Below are positions 50,034-60,269 of a stretch of 64,000 nucleotides of DNA, one piece after another. Position 1 is the first letter of the stretch. Each line of letters starts with the position of its first letter. The notes below the pieces were generated by a model that worked only from the letters and a program-made list of their open reading frames with translations, made no database searches and was not told the DNA's origin. Position numbers and translations under genes: made by a program. The stretch comes from Sipunculus nudus (taxonomy: Eukaryota; Annelida; Sipuncula; Golfingiida; Sipunculidae): assembly GCA_026874595.1 (NCBI GenBank), contig CM049318.1, positions 5,659,741 through 5,723,740 on the forward strand, in the 5' to 3' direction.

Positions 50034-50920
50034 GTATCCGCCAAAACGAAGTTTTGCGGATACTATGTTTTTGACCGGGTTCCGCCACCGCCGCCGCGTT
50101 CGTTTCCGGAGAACTCTTCTGAGACTACTGGACGGATTTTTCCGAAACTTACACCACTTATCGGGTCACATGTGAACTGGTGCCTAATCAATTGGCCTTG
50201 ACCTCTGACCTTTCCTCTCTGCCCAGCGTCCACTTGTGCATCTGTTTCCACACAAAAACCCACATATCTCGGGAAACCTTTGATCGATCAGGAAAAAAAT
50301 TATGTACAAATGTAGCCCTTGGATAGCTTTATAACATACACAAAAATGGTGGCGCAACCTACAGCCATTTTTGCACAGTTTCCATCTGTTCATCTGCTTT
50401 GGGTTAAAATCACTCATATCTCTGCAGTGGTTTGACTAATTCATCTGAAATTCGGCATGCCTATACCTACTAGATAGCTTTCTGGATTTTATGACAGGTG
50501 GCGCCACCTACATTCACGTTCACGCTGCAGACATTAATGCTTATATCTCCGGACTCGTATTACCAATCAGGAAAAAAAATTACACAAATGTAGCCCTTGG
50601 ATAGCTTTATAACATACACAAAAATGGTGGCGCCACCTGCAGCCATTTTTTGCACAGCGTCCATCTGTTTGTCTGCTGTGGGATAAAACCACTCATATCT
50701 CTTCAGTGGTTTGACTTTCCAACCTGAAATTTTGCATGTGTTTATATCTTGGATAGTTTCTCGTTCAATTAACAGGTGGCGCCACGTACAATCATGTTTA
50801 CGTGGCAGACATTCATTCTAATATGTAACACATGTAACTCTATTTCCCCTTGCCACTCAATCCATGCCTCACTTAACCCGTCCTACTCTGATTTTGGCGG
50901 ATACACGTAGTCGCTTGTCG
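50034..50920. mobile_element. Dispersed repeat starting with a GTATCCGCCAAAAC hairpin, with a two-unit tandem core
   Basis: It begins with the hairpin GTATCCGCCAAAAC / GTTTTGCGGATAC (50034-50063). Two units of about 280 bp follow, near 50290 and 50570, each with AAATGTAGCCCTTGGATAGC, AAAATGGTGGCGC and a CACTCATATCTCT segment. The copy ends near 50891-50905 with TTTTGGCGGATACACG, which repeats part of the starting hairpin. Hairpin plus tandem core again resembles Helentron relatives, but the sequence family differs from the 20079/53049 group. Confidence 0.5.
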
Positions 50921-52033
50921 ACTACCCGTATTCCAGTTGTAAATGGAATGGCCACTTGAATAAATAAATGTACCTGAATTCAATTGTTATATTTTTCAAA
51001 TGGTGAAAGTTTATGCACGTACCTTAATACTGGTATATGTAAACTGGCGTTTCATCAAGGAGTTTGAACATACAACCTCTTTTGTTGTGAAAAGAAAAAG
51101 GCTAAAGATAAGGGAGGTACACACGGTATCCATTGTATGTTGAAAACTACGACATGTATAACAAGTGACCAATGGGCCATGGTGCGCGGATGACCTGCGA
51201 CATCGAGAAAGTATAAAGAATAGAGATATTTTATATATGCAGCCCAGAAACAGACTACATTGCCTGTTAGGCTCAGAAATACTTTAACCAACAATTCCTC
51301 AGAATTCTGGCTTTTGTATGTATTTTCACCAAAAAAAATCTTTACTTCAGAGGTGTTGAAACCTGTGTTTCTGACCCGTAACGGAGACAAAATAGTTACC
51401 ACAGACCTCATTTCCAGAATCACTCAAGTTTGAACTTTGCAGGTATACTATGGTCTGTTAAAAAATAAATGTCAAATTGGATAAAAATTATCACCACTAG
51501 TCGTTTGCAACAGTTAAAATTCACAATGGTAAAAAAAGCAACCCGGAATTCATAACAATTTCATCGCAATCCTTTTCAACAGAAATCAAGACTTTTGTGT
51601 GATTTTTTTTTTACAGACGGAAGAGTCTTTGTTCCTGGGGAGTTCAAACGCGGGTTTCCACTCCGTAACTAACAGAATACAAGTCACAATAACCTATCTG
51701 CATTTTAACCTGTCGGACCATTGCCAAAAAAAAACGAGTAAAATGCGTCCTCGAAAAGGAAAGATTGAAGTGTGGCCACTATAGTTTGTTGTTTATGCAG
51801 CAGTGATATTTCCATAGGAATCTAGCTCTGTACAAAATGTTTCGGAAAAGATTCTTTGCATCTGAGGGGCTGAAACGAGTGTATTTTTGCGCCTTAACTC
51901 TCAGAATATAGGTCACTGTGGCCTGGTTTTGGTTTCACAGAGCACCTATCAGACCTGTCCGAGCGTCTTACGATTACGATTTGTTCCCTGTGTCTGGACA
52001 GACATATAACGGTCAATAACTGCAAGCTGCAAG
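50921..52033. other. Intergenic stretch without a recognisable gene
   Basis: The open frames of 61-122 codons here have no start context, motif or splice partners that I can support. Two weakly similar blocks (near 51340 and 51850, both with TCTTT...TCTGAGG or TCAGAGG) may be remnants of an old repeat. Confidence 0.4.
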
Positions 52034-52955
52034 CGACGTACAATAACATGTGCTGAAAAATCCTTGAAACTCCAGAAAATGATCAGAAAAAAATTTTAAT
52101 ACCTATAATGCACGTATTCTGTATTTTTAATTAAATTATCCCATGGGATTTCTGAGGTAATTTTAAATATTTCAGTTTCGAAAATTCGCAGTTTCTTACA
52201 AATATACCTTAATATAATCGTAGTGCGAATTTAAATCTGGCAGGTGTTTTCAGTATGGCAGTGTTTCCGTGAATTATGAAGAACATTTTAGGTTCAGGAC
52301 AGATATAAGATTGCATGAGTTTCTGATGTCTCAGAGTCAGATGCTAAAGTAGAATCTGCTCTAAAGGACTTCAAAAGTTGTGCCAATGGAACAAACTCAT
52401 ACACCAAACTGTTTTCAACGTCTTTAGAATAGCAACTCATATGGTTAGGAGCAGCTGCTCGGAGCTCTTTCTCAGTTGTACTTTTGAGGTCTGACAAATA
52501 TCCAAAACTTTATCGCAGCTCATTCTACAAACAGAAGTTTGTTGCAAGACAACACAAAGGCTTTATACGTGATGGGTAGCCCGATTTAATCAGACTCAAT
52601 ATTATTAGGCCCTGCCATCGACGTACAATAACATGGGCTGAAAAATCCTTGAAACTCCAGAAAATGATCAGAACAAAAATTTTAATACGTATAATGCACG
52701 TATTCTGTATTTTTAATTAAATTATCCCATGGGATTTCTGAGGTAATTTTAGATATTAGTTTGTTGTACTTTTGAGGTCTGACAAATATCTAAAACTTTA
52801 TCGCAGCTCATTCTACAAACAGAAGTTTGTTGCAAGACAACACAAAGCCTTTATACGTGATGGGTAGCCCGATTTAATCAGACTTGATATTATTAGGCCC
52901 TGCCATCAATGTATGGCAGGGCCTTATAATATTGAGTCACATTAAATCGGGCTAC
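52034..52955. mobile_element. Tandemly duplicated and folded-back DNA transposon remnant
   Basis: CGACGTACAATAACATG begins a unit at 52034 and again at 52619 (period 585). The second unit is nearly identical at both ends but lacks about 295 bp of the middle. It ends in GGCCCTGCCAT, followed by a 6-nt loop and ATGGCAGGGCC, so 52864-52906 and 52913-52955 form a hairpin with 43-bp arms and about five mismatches. On the - strand, 52497-52294 encodes an open frame of 67 codons (LRAAAPNHMSCYSKDVENSL...) inside the part that the second unit has lost. It may be transposon-derived; I recognise no domain. Confidence 0.6.
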
Positions 52956-53048
52956 ATTATTGGTAGAAAGGCAGAGACTGAATTAGTTTATTGCTGTCAA
53001 ATTGATACATGGCCTGTTAAAGTGTTAATTTAGCTGGCTATATAGTTT

Positions 53049-54040
53049 TTTTAGCTCAGCTGACTAAAAGTCATCTGAGCTATAGCGATCACCCTTTGCC
53101 CGACGTCCGTCTGTCCGTCCGTTTAACAGGACACAAATTGTAACCACTGTACCTGGAATCTTCTTACTTGACATCAAAAGAGGTCAATGAAAAATCTCCT
53201 TGAAAACCTGAAATTAGGTCTCTGTTACCCATATTCTTTGAGCTATGGGGCTCCGAAGTACCCCCAGAATAATGCAAAATTTAATACAAAAGCTCAAATA
53301 TCTGAAATAACTACTGCATTGATCACCATGATTCTTTGCATGAATATTGATCATGGGATGTTCCATCACTTCCTGCAGACTGGTGGCGCCACTGGTATTT
53401 TTTCCAATTTTGACGAATTTTTTCCCTTTTTTCATACCTGAAATGAAACTGTCATCTGTTAACAGGCCACAAAACGTAACCGGTAGACCTGGAATCTTCT
53501 CCCTACAAAGCTAGGAAGGTCCATGAATAATCTTCTTGGAAACCGGAAATTAGGTCTCTGTTATAAATATTCTTTGAGCTATGGGGCTGTGAAGTACCCC
53601 CCCCCCCCAAATAATCAAAATGTTGATACAAAAGCTCAAGTATCTGAATAACTACTGCATTGATCACCATGATTATGTGCATGGATATTGATCATGGGGT
53701 GTTCTATCACCTCCTGCAGACTGGTGGTGCCACCTGTATTTTATATATATATATATATATTTTTTTTAATGAAACTGTCAACTGTTAACATGGCACAATT
53801 CCTAACCGCTGGACCTGGAATTTTCTAACTTGACATCAAAGAAGGTTCATTATTATATATCTCTGTGGAAACCTGAATTTAGGTCTCTGTTACCCATATT
53901 CTCCGAGTTATGGGGATCAGAAATACCTCTCAGAAAAATTAAAAATTTGATGTTAATTATATTTCAAATATATCTTAAACTACACTCTATGTATTTTCAA
54001 GTTGAGCTGAGCGTCTTGGCCCACGGGCCACTTGTTAATA
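53049..54040. mobile_element. Helentron-like repeat with AGCTCAGCTGACT hairpin and a three-unit tandem core
   Basis: The start is a perfect-armed hairpin, AGCTCAGCTGACT / AGTCATCTGAGCT (53052-53080), then CGTCCGTCTGTCCGTCCG. Three units follow, beginning AACAGGACAC (53125), AACAGGCCAC (53461) and AACATGGCAC (53787), so the periods are 336 and 326 bp. Each has a GTAACC or TAACC, ACCTGGAAT, and the first two a CTGGTGGCGCC-type end; the third is truncated. The element ends near GTTGAGCTGAGCG and GGCCCACGGGCC. The start of the unit is shared with the element at 59345. Confidence 0.6.
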
Positions 54041-55905
54041 GAAAAAATAAAAGATCAGGCCCCGTATGATCATGTAACTTTTCGTACGTGTTTTAAAGGG
54101 CCTATGCATTCACTTACCAGCTAACGGTACCTTAAATATATATGTAATATAGTGGATTCTGCTTAAAATATTACAGTATCTGTCAATATTTCGTTCTAAA
54201 AACGTTTCCTCACAACTCTACCCAAATGGAAAAAAGCTTGCACCGGGCGCGATCAGTGGCGCAATACATTAACGCCACCCGGTGGCCGTACCGCGCAACT
54301 TCAAAGATTTTTAAAGCTTACAACCGAAATTTTTCTTTTATGTTTGACTTCTGGTCACGCAGTCCTGTCTTTTTTAACAGACACGTGGACTGTGTTTACT
54401 CACTCACAGGTCCATAACAACGAGTAAAACAGGTGAACTGTAAATATTAAACCTGTGTGCCGGGATCGTTTTGCATGGAAACATTTGTTTAAAAAGTAAA
54501 TGCGCTAATAAGATGAGAAAATATACCTATTATTCCAAATGAACCTATAAGCAATAAATGTTTATTATATTGTGCATTAATGCTATAGGTACATCGGTTA
54601 ACAAATTTTGTCGTATATGAAACTAGACCATTAAGTAAATTTCTTTATTATTTTTTCTTTCTTAATACACTTTAGTTCAGCTGGTTTTATCAACTGTTAT
54701 TGTTTATTGACAGTTTAAAATATAGCTAATAAAAGTAAGTTAAAATGAAAGGTGAAATTATCTTGAGGTGCCCTCGTATGATATATCTTATTGTCCCTGA
54801 GTTCTTATATTAGTAAGCAGACACTTTAACGTATCATGTTTCGAGGCCAACTACTCCTACAGTAACTGGTCATTCTGTCACCAGCTTTATAGGATAGAGC
54901 GCCACGACCGACCGTGTGTTACGGCTACCATGCACTCATGTTTGTGACATCTCATAGCACAAGTAGGTAATTTTATGTTTTATTTTCTATGTCACTATAT
55001 TCTTACTAAGCCTGTATCAATGTACTGTTTATAAATACCGATATATCGATGCGCCAAAGCGATACGGTTACCAATATGCTTTGCATGCTGTATCGTTTTA
55101 TCGATGAAACAGAGTTTCTGCTAACAAATATAGAATCGATCCTCACCTAAACTATAACAAGAACTATTTATAAAACTTAAGCTACTTGTTTGCTTTTTTT
55201 GTTGGCCCTTTAAGATAAAAAAAATGAAAAATAACATGTATTGTCGTATGATCGACTAGATAAGGGACGTCTGTACGCTTGTCGGTGCTTCCATGACAAG
55301 CCGGCGCGTGTGAGCGTTACAGACGGATGTTTAGAACGATCCTCGTTAGTCTTGAATGTATTTCTATACCATTATAATAGGGCCTACGCATTGCATGTTT
55401 TTTTTTTCTCAGCAGGGCATTTATTTTATTTTTTAATCCATTATTTCATTTATTCATGATTGTTATAAATGTAAGCGAAACAAGTCCACATATACCTGCA
55501 TATTCTGAAATACAACACCGACTGTCCAAAGAGCGATTGATGGTATATACTGTGTAACTGCTTAAAGCTTTTATCATGTTAACATTCGTATACCTAGCAT
55601 GCATATTACTGTCCTTCCATTGTTCATGTAGTTTGGCAGAGAGCCACTTTGAGAATTAATGTCAAATTTGCCAGAATTTAGAGAATTATAATTATGAGAA
55701 ATAGCCTACACCTTACGATACACTTGGCATGGTTCACGAGAGTTCAAGACCGTAACTGGGCATTTCCGAGGCGTGTCCTCAATGGAGTTCCGTGACAACG
55801 GTTGAATGACAGATCCGCCAGTTATAATATAGATATAAAATAGCAGATCAAAATGAACCAATTAAGTTCCTATATCTTTCATTGGTAAGACTGACAATTA
55901 AGTAA

Positions 55906-55908
<3 letters not shown>
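54041..55908. other. Intergenic stretch, nothing identified
   Basis: AT-rich sequence with scattered GC-richer patches (for example 54236-54300). The short open frames are not supported by motifs or splice structure. Confidence 0.45.

Positions 55909-55978
<70 letters not shown>
55909..55978. repeat. (AT)n microsatellite
   Basis: An AT dinucleotide run of about 65 bases with one TTT interruption near the right end. Confidence 0.9.
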
Positions 55979-57341
55979 GGTTATTTCATTTGTCTGTGTG
56001 CAATTTTGCGCAGAAAGTTCTGAAGAGATTTTGATGAAATGTTATAGGAGTGGGGGGAGGGGCGGGGTGTAAGGATAACATGCATATGATGCAAGAAACA
56101 ATAAGTTATACAAATGTTGTTTTATGAGGGTCCTCTTGGGGTTGTGGCCTATGACCACCTTCCTGTTCCTTATTCAATTAACACTATATAGGACAATTAA
56201 AAAAATAATTGTTCCATGATTCGCCCCTCCTGTTTCTCATGGATCCCTAAAAGAAATTCATTGAGTAATGGAAATGGACTAATTTCAATGCTTCAAGAGC
56301 GTATACACCTTATAAGATTTGAAGCACTTGTTTTTGTATTTTTAGATAAGCTGCCAAAAAAATCGAGGTTTTTTGTTTCGAACTGTATAAAAACGCCCGC
56401 TTGCACCAATAACTGTGTGTGTGTGTGGCCTAATTGCAACGAAAACAACTCTTGGTCCCCAACAACAAAATTAATTCGCCTAATAACGCCACGATTCCGT
56501 TTATATTTACTCTCGTATGATGAACTATATATCGCACATTGTGGGTTCCCGCCTCCATAGCCATAGCTTGTTCCCTGGTGGGGGGAATCTTAAAAATGAC
56601 AGTTGAAAGGGTCGTAAAGTTACCAAACAGAGGCTAAGGGGCCGGATGGAAAGAGAAGCTCGAACAGCGAAGTGAGAGGTGAAATTGCCTCGAATTGTGC
56701 ACATGATGCACAAATGCACATGATAATGTTTCACACCTAGGAAAAATCAGCACTTGTACATAGAGTTTTTGTATATAGGAATTTTGTGCTTTTATAAAAA
56801 TATATACCTGTTTTTTTTTTTGTTTTTTTTTTTATTTTGCCTGTGCTTACCACACACGAAACCGTAGCAATTAAATCATTTACATCAGTATATTATGTGT
56901 AATGTTTAATATGTATAAGTATATCGATCTGTGTGCTTTGGAAATTATCATTAAAATAAATTTTCTTGTCGCTCATACGTAGCATATGCGGAGTCCTATA
57001 ACTGTAATGTATATTAATCATTCAAAATAAACTACCTATGCAACAATAGGCCTACATTGCTTTAACTAACTGCATGGCCATAACACACACACACAAACCG
57101 TGTATATCACCCTGTGGGTTTAGGAAAAGATATTTCACAAATGATAGCCGTGATAATTCTAAAATGTTAATTTTGCTAATCATGAAAATTTTTCCTTCTG
57201 TCCTTCTCATTATCCATAGTTGACATTGCACATATAATTGTGCAATATTTGGGTTACAAAGTTGCAATTACATATTTCATGCAGAGTTTGTACATATAAT
57301 TTATTCAAAATAAATGATTTTTTCAACCTTACGTCGCTTTA
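55979..57341. other. Intergenic stretch with a duplicated fragment and no supported gene
   Basis: It contains one copy (about 56648-56705) of a fragment repeated at 58112-58170: AAAGAGAAGCTCGA, then ATTGCCTCGAATTGTGCAC. The 114-codon open frame at 56216 has no recognisable motif and reads like chance. Confidence 0.45.
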
Positions 57342-57805
57342 CATAGGCGGAGGAAGGTGCTGTTGTGTGTGTGTGTGGGGGGGGGGGGGGGGGGGATACT
57401 GTAGAGTGTAAGTGAAGCGAGCACAGAAAGTACCAAACATGCGATGTAAATGTAAACCTATGATTTAGCATACTAATTATAACTGTGTTTACATGTAAAC
57501 TTGTTTTAAAGTACAACAAAGTTATTAACAAAGAATTAATGTCCGTTTCTTGAAACATTTTAATTTCGATGACATAAAATGCAAAGTTTCATTATACCCA
57601 ATACAACAAGCGATACCTGCTAACAGGCCTAAAACTCAATGCCCACATACAACATACGGATAGTTTAGATTTCCTGGTGTAAAATCAGGGGGGATATAAC
57701 ATATGACATCCCCTCCAATTTAATCACTGGGGGGGGGGGGGGTCATGACCCCTCCATCCCTCCCCCCACCCCCCCCCCCCCCCCCCCCCCGTCTCCGCCG
57801 CCTAT
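57342..57805. mobile_element. Inverted-repeat element with ends CATAGGCGG and CCGCCTAT
   Basis: The left edge CATAGGCGGAGGAAGG leads into GT and poly-G tracts. The right edge is a poly-C tract followed by CTCCGCCGCCTAT. The flanks share GCTTTA (57336-57341 and 57806-57811), possibly a target duplication. The subterminal G/C tracts resemble the hAT-like miniature elements in the introns. Confidence 0.45.
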
Positions 57806-58803
57806 GCTTTATGTTTATTCTTTATATGAACAGGCCTATACTCGTTGGTGCTGATCAGCGCATTCTGAAATGGCCTTGTACAAAGTTTGAATATATTGTT
57901 TTAATAATAAATACTTATATTGCTGTTTTCAGTCTTTAGAAATATATATTGCACAATTACACGCGGGTGCTGATCATTCTTATAGGCCTAGTATATATGG
58001 CCTTATATGCAGTAAATTCAAAACCCGCGCTGATCTGCGCGCTGATCAGCGATAAGGCCCCCACCGCGCGCAGCTGCACTGATCAGCGGAATAGTCCTCC
58101 GCGGGCTCTGGAGGAAAGAGAAGCTCGATCAGCTATGTGAGATCGTGAATTGCCTCGAATTGTGCACAGGTTAGTATATCACATTGCCAGTATGGCCCTT
58201 TATGTACTCTTACTCTGCATGTGTGCTTAAAATTACTTGTCAGTAAAGGTAAGGCTATACAGGTTTGATACTTCGATGGGAGCTGAGCGATAATTGGTGA
58301 AAATACAACTTCACTGCTCCGGCCTGAACAACGTATCGCGCCAGTTCCTAACTCTACTGTGTCCAGCGACCCAGAATGCACACGTATGAAGTCCAGATTC
58401 ACGTGAATTAAGGGTTACATAGCCTTGGTTTGAGCGCAGACTCTTGAAATCGCAACTAAAACATGTCAAAATGGCCTGTGTATACTCAAATTTATAGCCT
58501 AATAGTAATACTAACTCATAGCACATTAAGACAAGGTAAGGCATGAACTTATTTCTTGCATGCACATGAAATTGACCCTAATGGTTCCATCTGACATAGA
58601 ACTTACCCGCGTAACGGTCTCTAGCCGCATACCGTGGAAAAGACCAGAGCGACTTCTGAGGACCATTGTGGAATTGTTTATTATGGAAAATAATTGAGCC
58701 AACCAGTGAGAGCGCCGCCAATCTGTCAGAAGCCAGGCAGCAAATGAGATTAAAAGAGAAGATCATGTACTTAAAAATAAAAGATTTTATATATTTTGTT
58801 TGT
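57806..58803. other. Intergenic stretch with clustered CTGATCAGCG motifs
   Basis: CTGATCAGCG occurs at 57851, 58042 and 58079, with a variant GCTGATCTGCGC at 58030. The middle copy sits in the 12-bp palindrome CGCTGATCAGCG. The second copy of the 56648 fragment lies at 58112-58170. No gene is supported. Confidence 0.45.
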
Positions 58804-59055
58804 CTTTAGCTCAGCTGACTTTCAGTCATGCTGGGCTGTAGCGATGGGGGCAGAACTATAGAAACCGGGCTTCAGCCTACCGCCGGTACAACGGGTGTCG
58901 CATAATAAATTGTTTCCTGGAAAAGGCCGATACATATCATTTTCCTCAGAATTCCCGTATTTAATTTTGCTCATAGCTGGAGTTTATTATATTAGAGGAG
59001 GAGGGGTCCAGGGAACCTGGGTTCCCTGTCAAAATGGGGGTGTGGGGGCGGAGCC
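58804..59055. repeat. Start of an AGCTCAGCTGACTTTCAGTC repeat plus nearby palindromes
   Basis: TTTAGCTCAGCTGACTTTC at 58806 matches the hairpin start of the 53049 element but is not followed by its tandem core. Farther right are two perfect palindromic pieces, CAGGGAACCTGGGTTCCCTG (about 59009) and TGGGGGCGGAGCCCCCA (about 59042). Confidence 0.4.
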
Positions 59056-59176
59056 CCCACCTTTAGCTTAATTTTCCTGTTAAAATTGTAAATGGTTTCC
59101 CATTTTCGCGATAGATGCCTCTTCAATCGCAGATATAAATGAACAAAACTTGCTCCTGCTGGTATCTCGTCTTCAC

Positions 59177-59340
59177 GGCTCACTTAGTAGAGTGTAGGGC
59201 TCCTATTCTAGAGATTGTAGGTTCGATTCCCGATTCAGGCGATATCTGATGCTTAGTAGTAATTTATGTTAGAAGAGTTGAGTGTAGGGACATCTACAGG
59301 GAAAAGTAGGAGTTAAAATAGGGTATGAAAGGAGACAATT
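59177..59340 (+). mobile_element. tRNA-derived SINE
   Basis: GGCTCACTTAGTAGAGTG fits a box A, and GGTTCGATTCC, about 40 bp later (59220-59230), is a near-perfect box B. Spacing is that of a tRNA, but the anticodon stem and acceptor stem do not pair and a body of about 110 bp follows, so this is a SINE head, not a functional tRNA gene. Confidence 0.6.
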
Positions 59341-59344
59341 TTAT

Positions 59345-60090
59345 TTATATGTTCCTCAATAGAAGCGAAGCCCGCGTTCTATAGTGGCTCCGCGATGGGT
59401 CTTTGTCCGCGTCCTTCCGTCTCCCCGTCCGGCTGGCCGTCCATCCGTTAGCAGGGCACAAATCGTAACCGTAGGGCCACGAACCCAATGCAGTCTTAGA
59501 GGTTCTAAATAGATCTTCTTGCAAACCTAAAATTAGGTCACTGTGACCTATATTCTCAAAGTTATGGGGTGTGTTTGCACCCCCAAGAAATAATTCTTTT
59601 AGCCAAAATTTTCATCACAAACCTTCCATCTTTCACATACAGCTCATCTACCAACAGGGGAAGAACCATAATTATTTTGAGGTCAAAGGTCAAGGTCACA
59701 GAACCAACTTCTTTGAAAAGCCTGTGGATGCATTTTAAGCCAAACCTTTCATCCCAATTCTTTAATCTTTCACATATAGCTCACCTACTAAGTGTAAGAA
59801 GAATCCTATAGATGTTGAGGTCACAAGGTCAAAGGTCAGGGTCACAGGATCCACTTCTTTGAAAAGGTTGTGGACACATTTCAAGCTAGACCTTTCATTC
59901 CAAACCTTTCAGCACTGATATCGCTTCTCTGCCAACAGGGGAAAAGACCTGATGATTTTGAGGTCAAAGGTCAAGTTCACAGCACCCTCTTCTTGCGTGG
60001 AGTCATTTTCAGGCAAACATTTCAATCTATACTTTCCATCTGTCATATATGGCTTACCTACTAATAGGGGAAGAAGCCTATTGATGTTGC
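59345..60090. mobile_element. Dispersed tandem element whose units carry nuclear-receptor half-site clusters
   Basis: The start (CCGCGTCCTTCCGTC...GGCACAAATCGTAACC, then CCTAAAATTAGGTCACTG) aligns with the 53049 element. Units of about 140 bp follow. Their half-site clusters are AGGTCAAAGGTCAAGGTCA at 59680, AGGTCACAAGGTCAAAGG at 59818 and AGGTCAAAGGTCAAGTTCA at 59961; the fourth unit is cut off at about 60090. Each unit also has CTTTCACATATAGCTC-type sequence and AACAGGGGAAGAA. No coding sequence is present. Confidence 0.65.
59535..59549. promoter_or_regulatory. Perfect estrogen-response-element palindrome
   Basis: AGGTCACTGTGACCT is an exact inverted repeat of AGGTCA with a 3-bp spacer, the consensus estrogen response element. 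It lies inside the tandem element at 59345. The sequence match is certain; activity is unknown. Confidence 0.45.
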
Positions 60091-60236
60091 AGTGCTCGAA
60101 TTGTTGAGAAAATTATGTGTAGCAGAATTGCTAATCAGATTTAATTTTGATTAGCAATTATTGAATTTTGATTAGCAATTTTTGTATTTATCATTTTAAT
60201 TAAGTGTTGAAATGTTGTCATGCACACTATTTTGTA

Positions 60237-60269
<33 letters not shown>

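Noticed and set aside
51055-51423. 122-codon open frame on the - strand
   Set aside because: Low-complexity hydrophobic sequence without motif in AT-rich intergenic DNA; read as chance.
53125-54000. Tandem gene duplication
   Set aside because: The three units contain no shared open frame and begin with non-coding repeat sequence.
56216-56560. 114-codon open frame as a gene
   Set aside because: No domain, no codon pattern distinct from the surrounding DNA and no splice context. The cysteines do not form a known motif.
59177-59240. Functional tRNA gene
   Set aside because: Boxes A and B are present, but the acceptor and anticodon stems do not pair and a non-tRNA body follows; a SINE head fits better.
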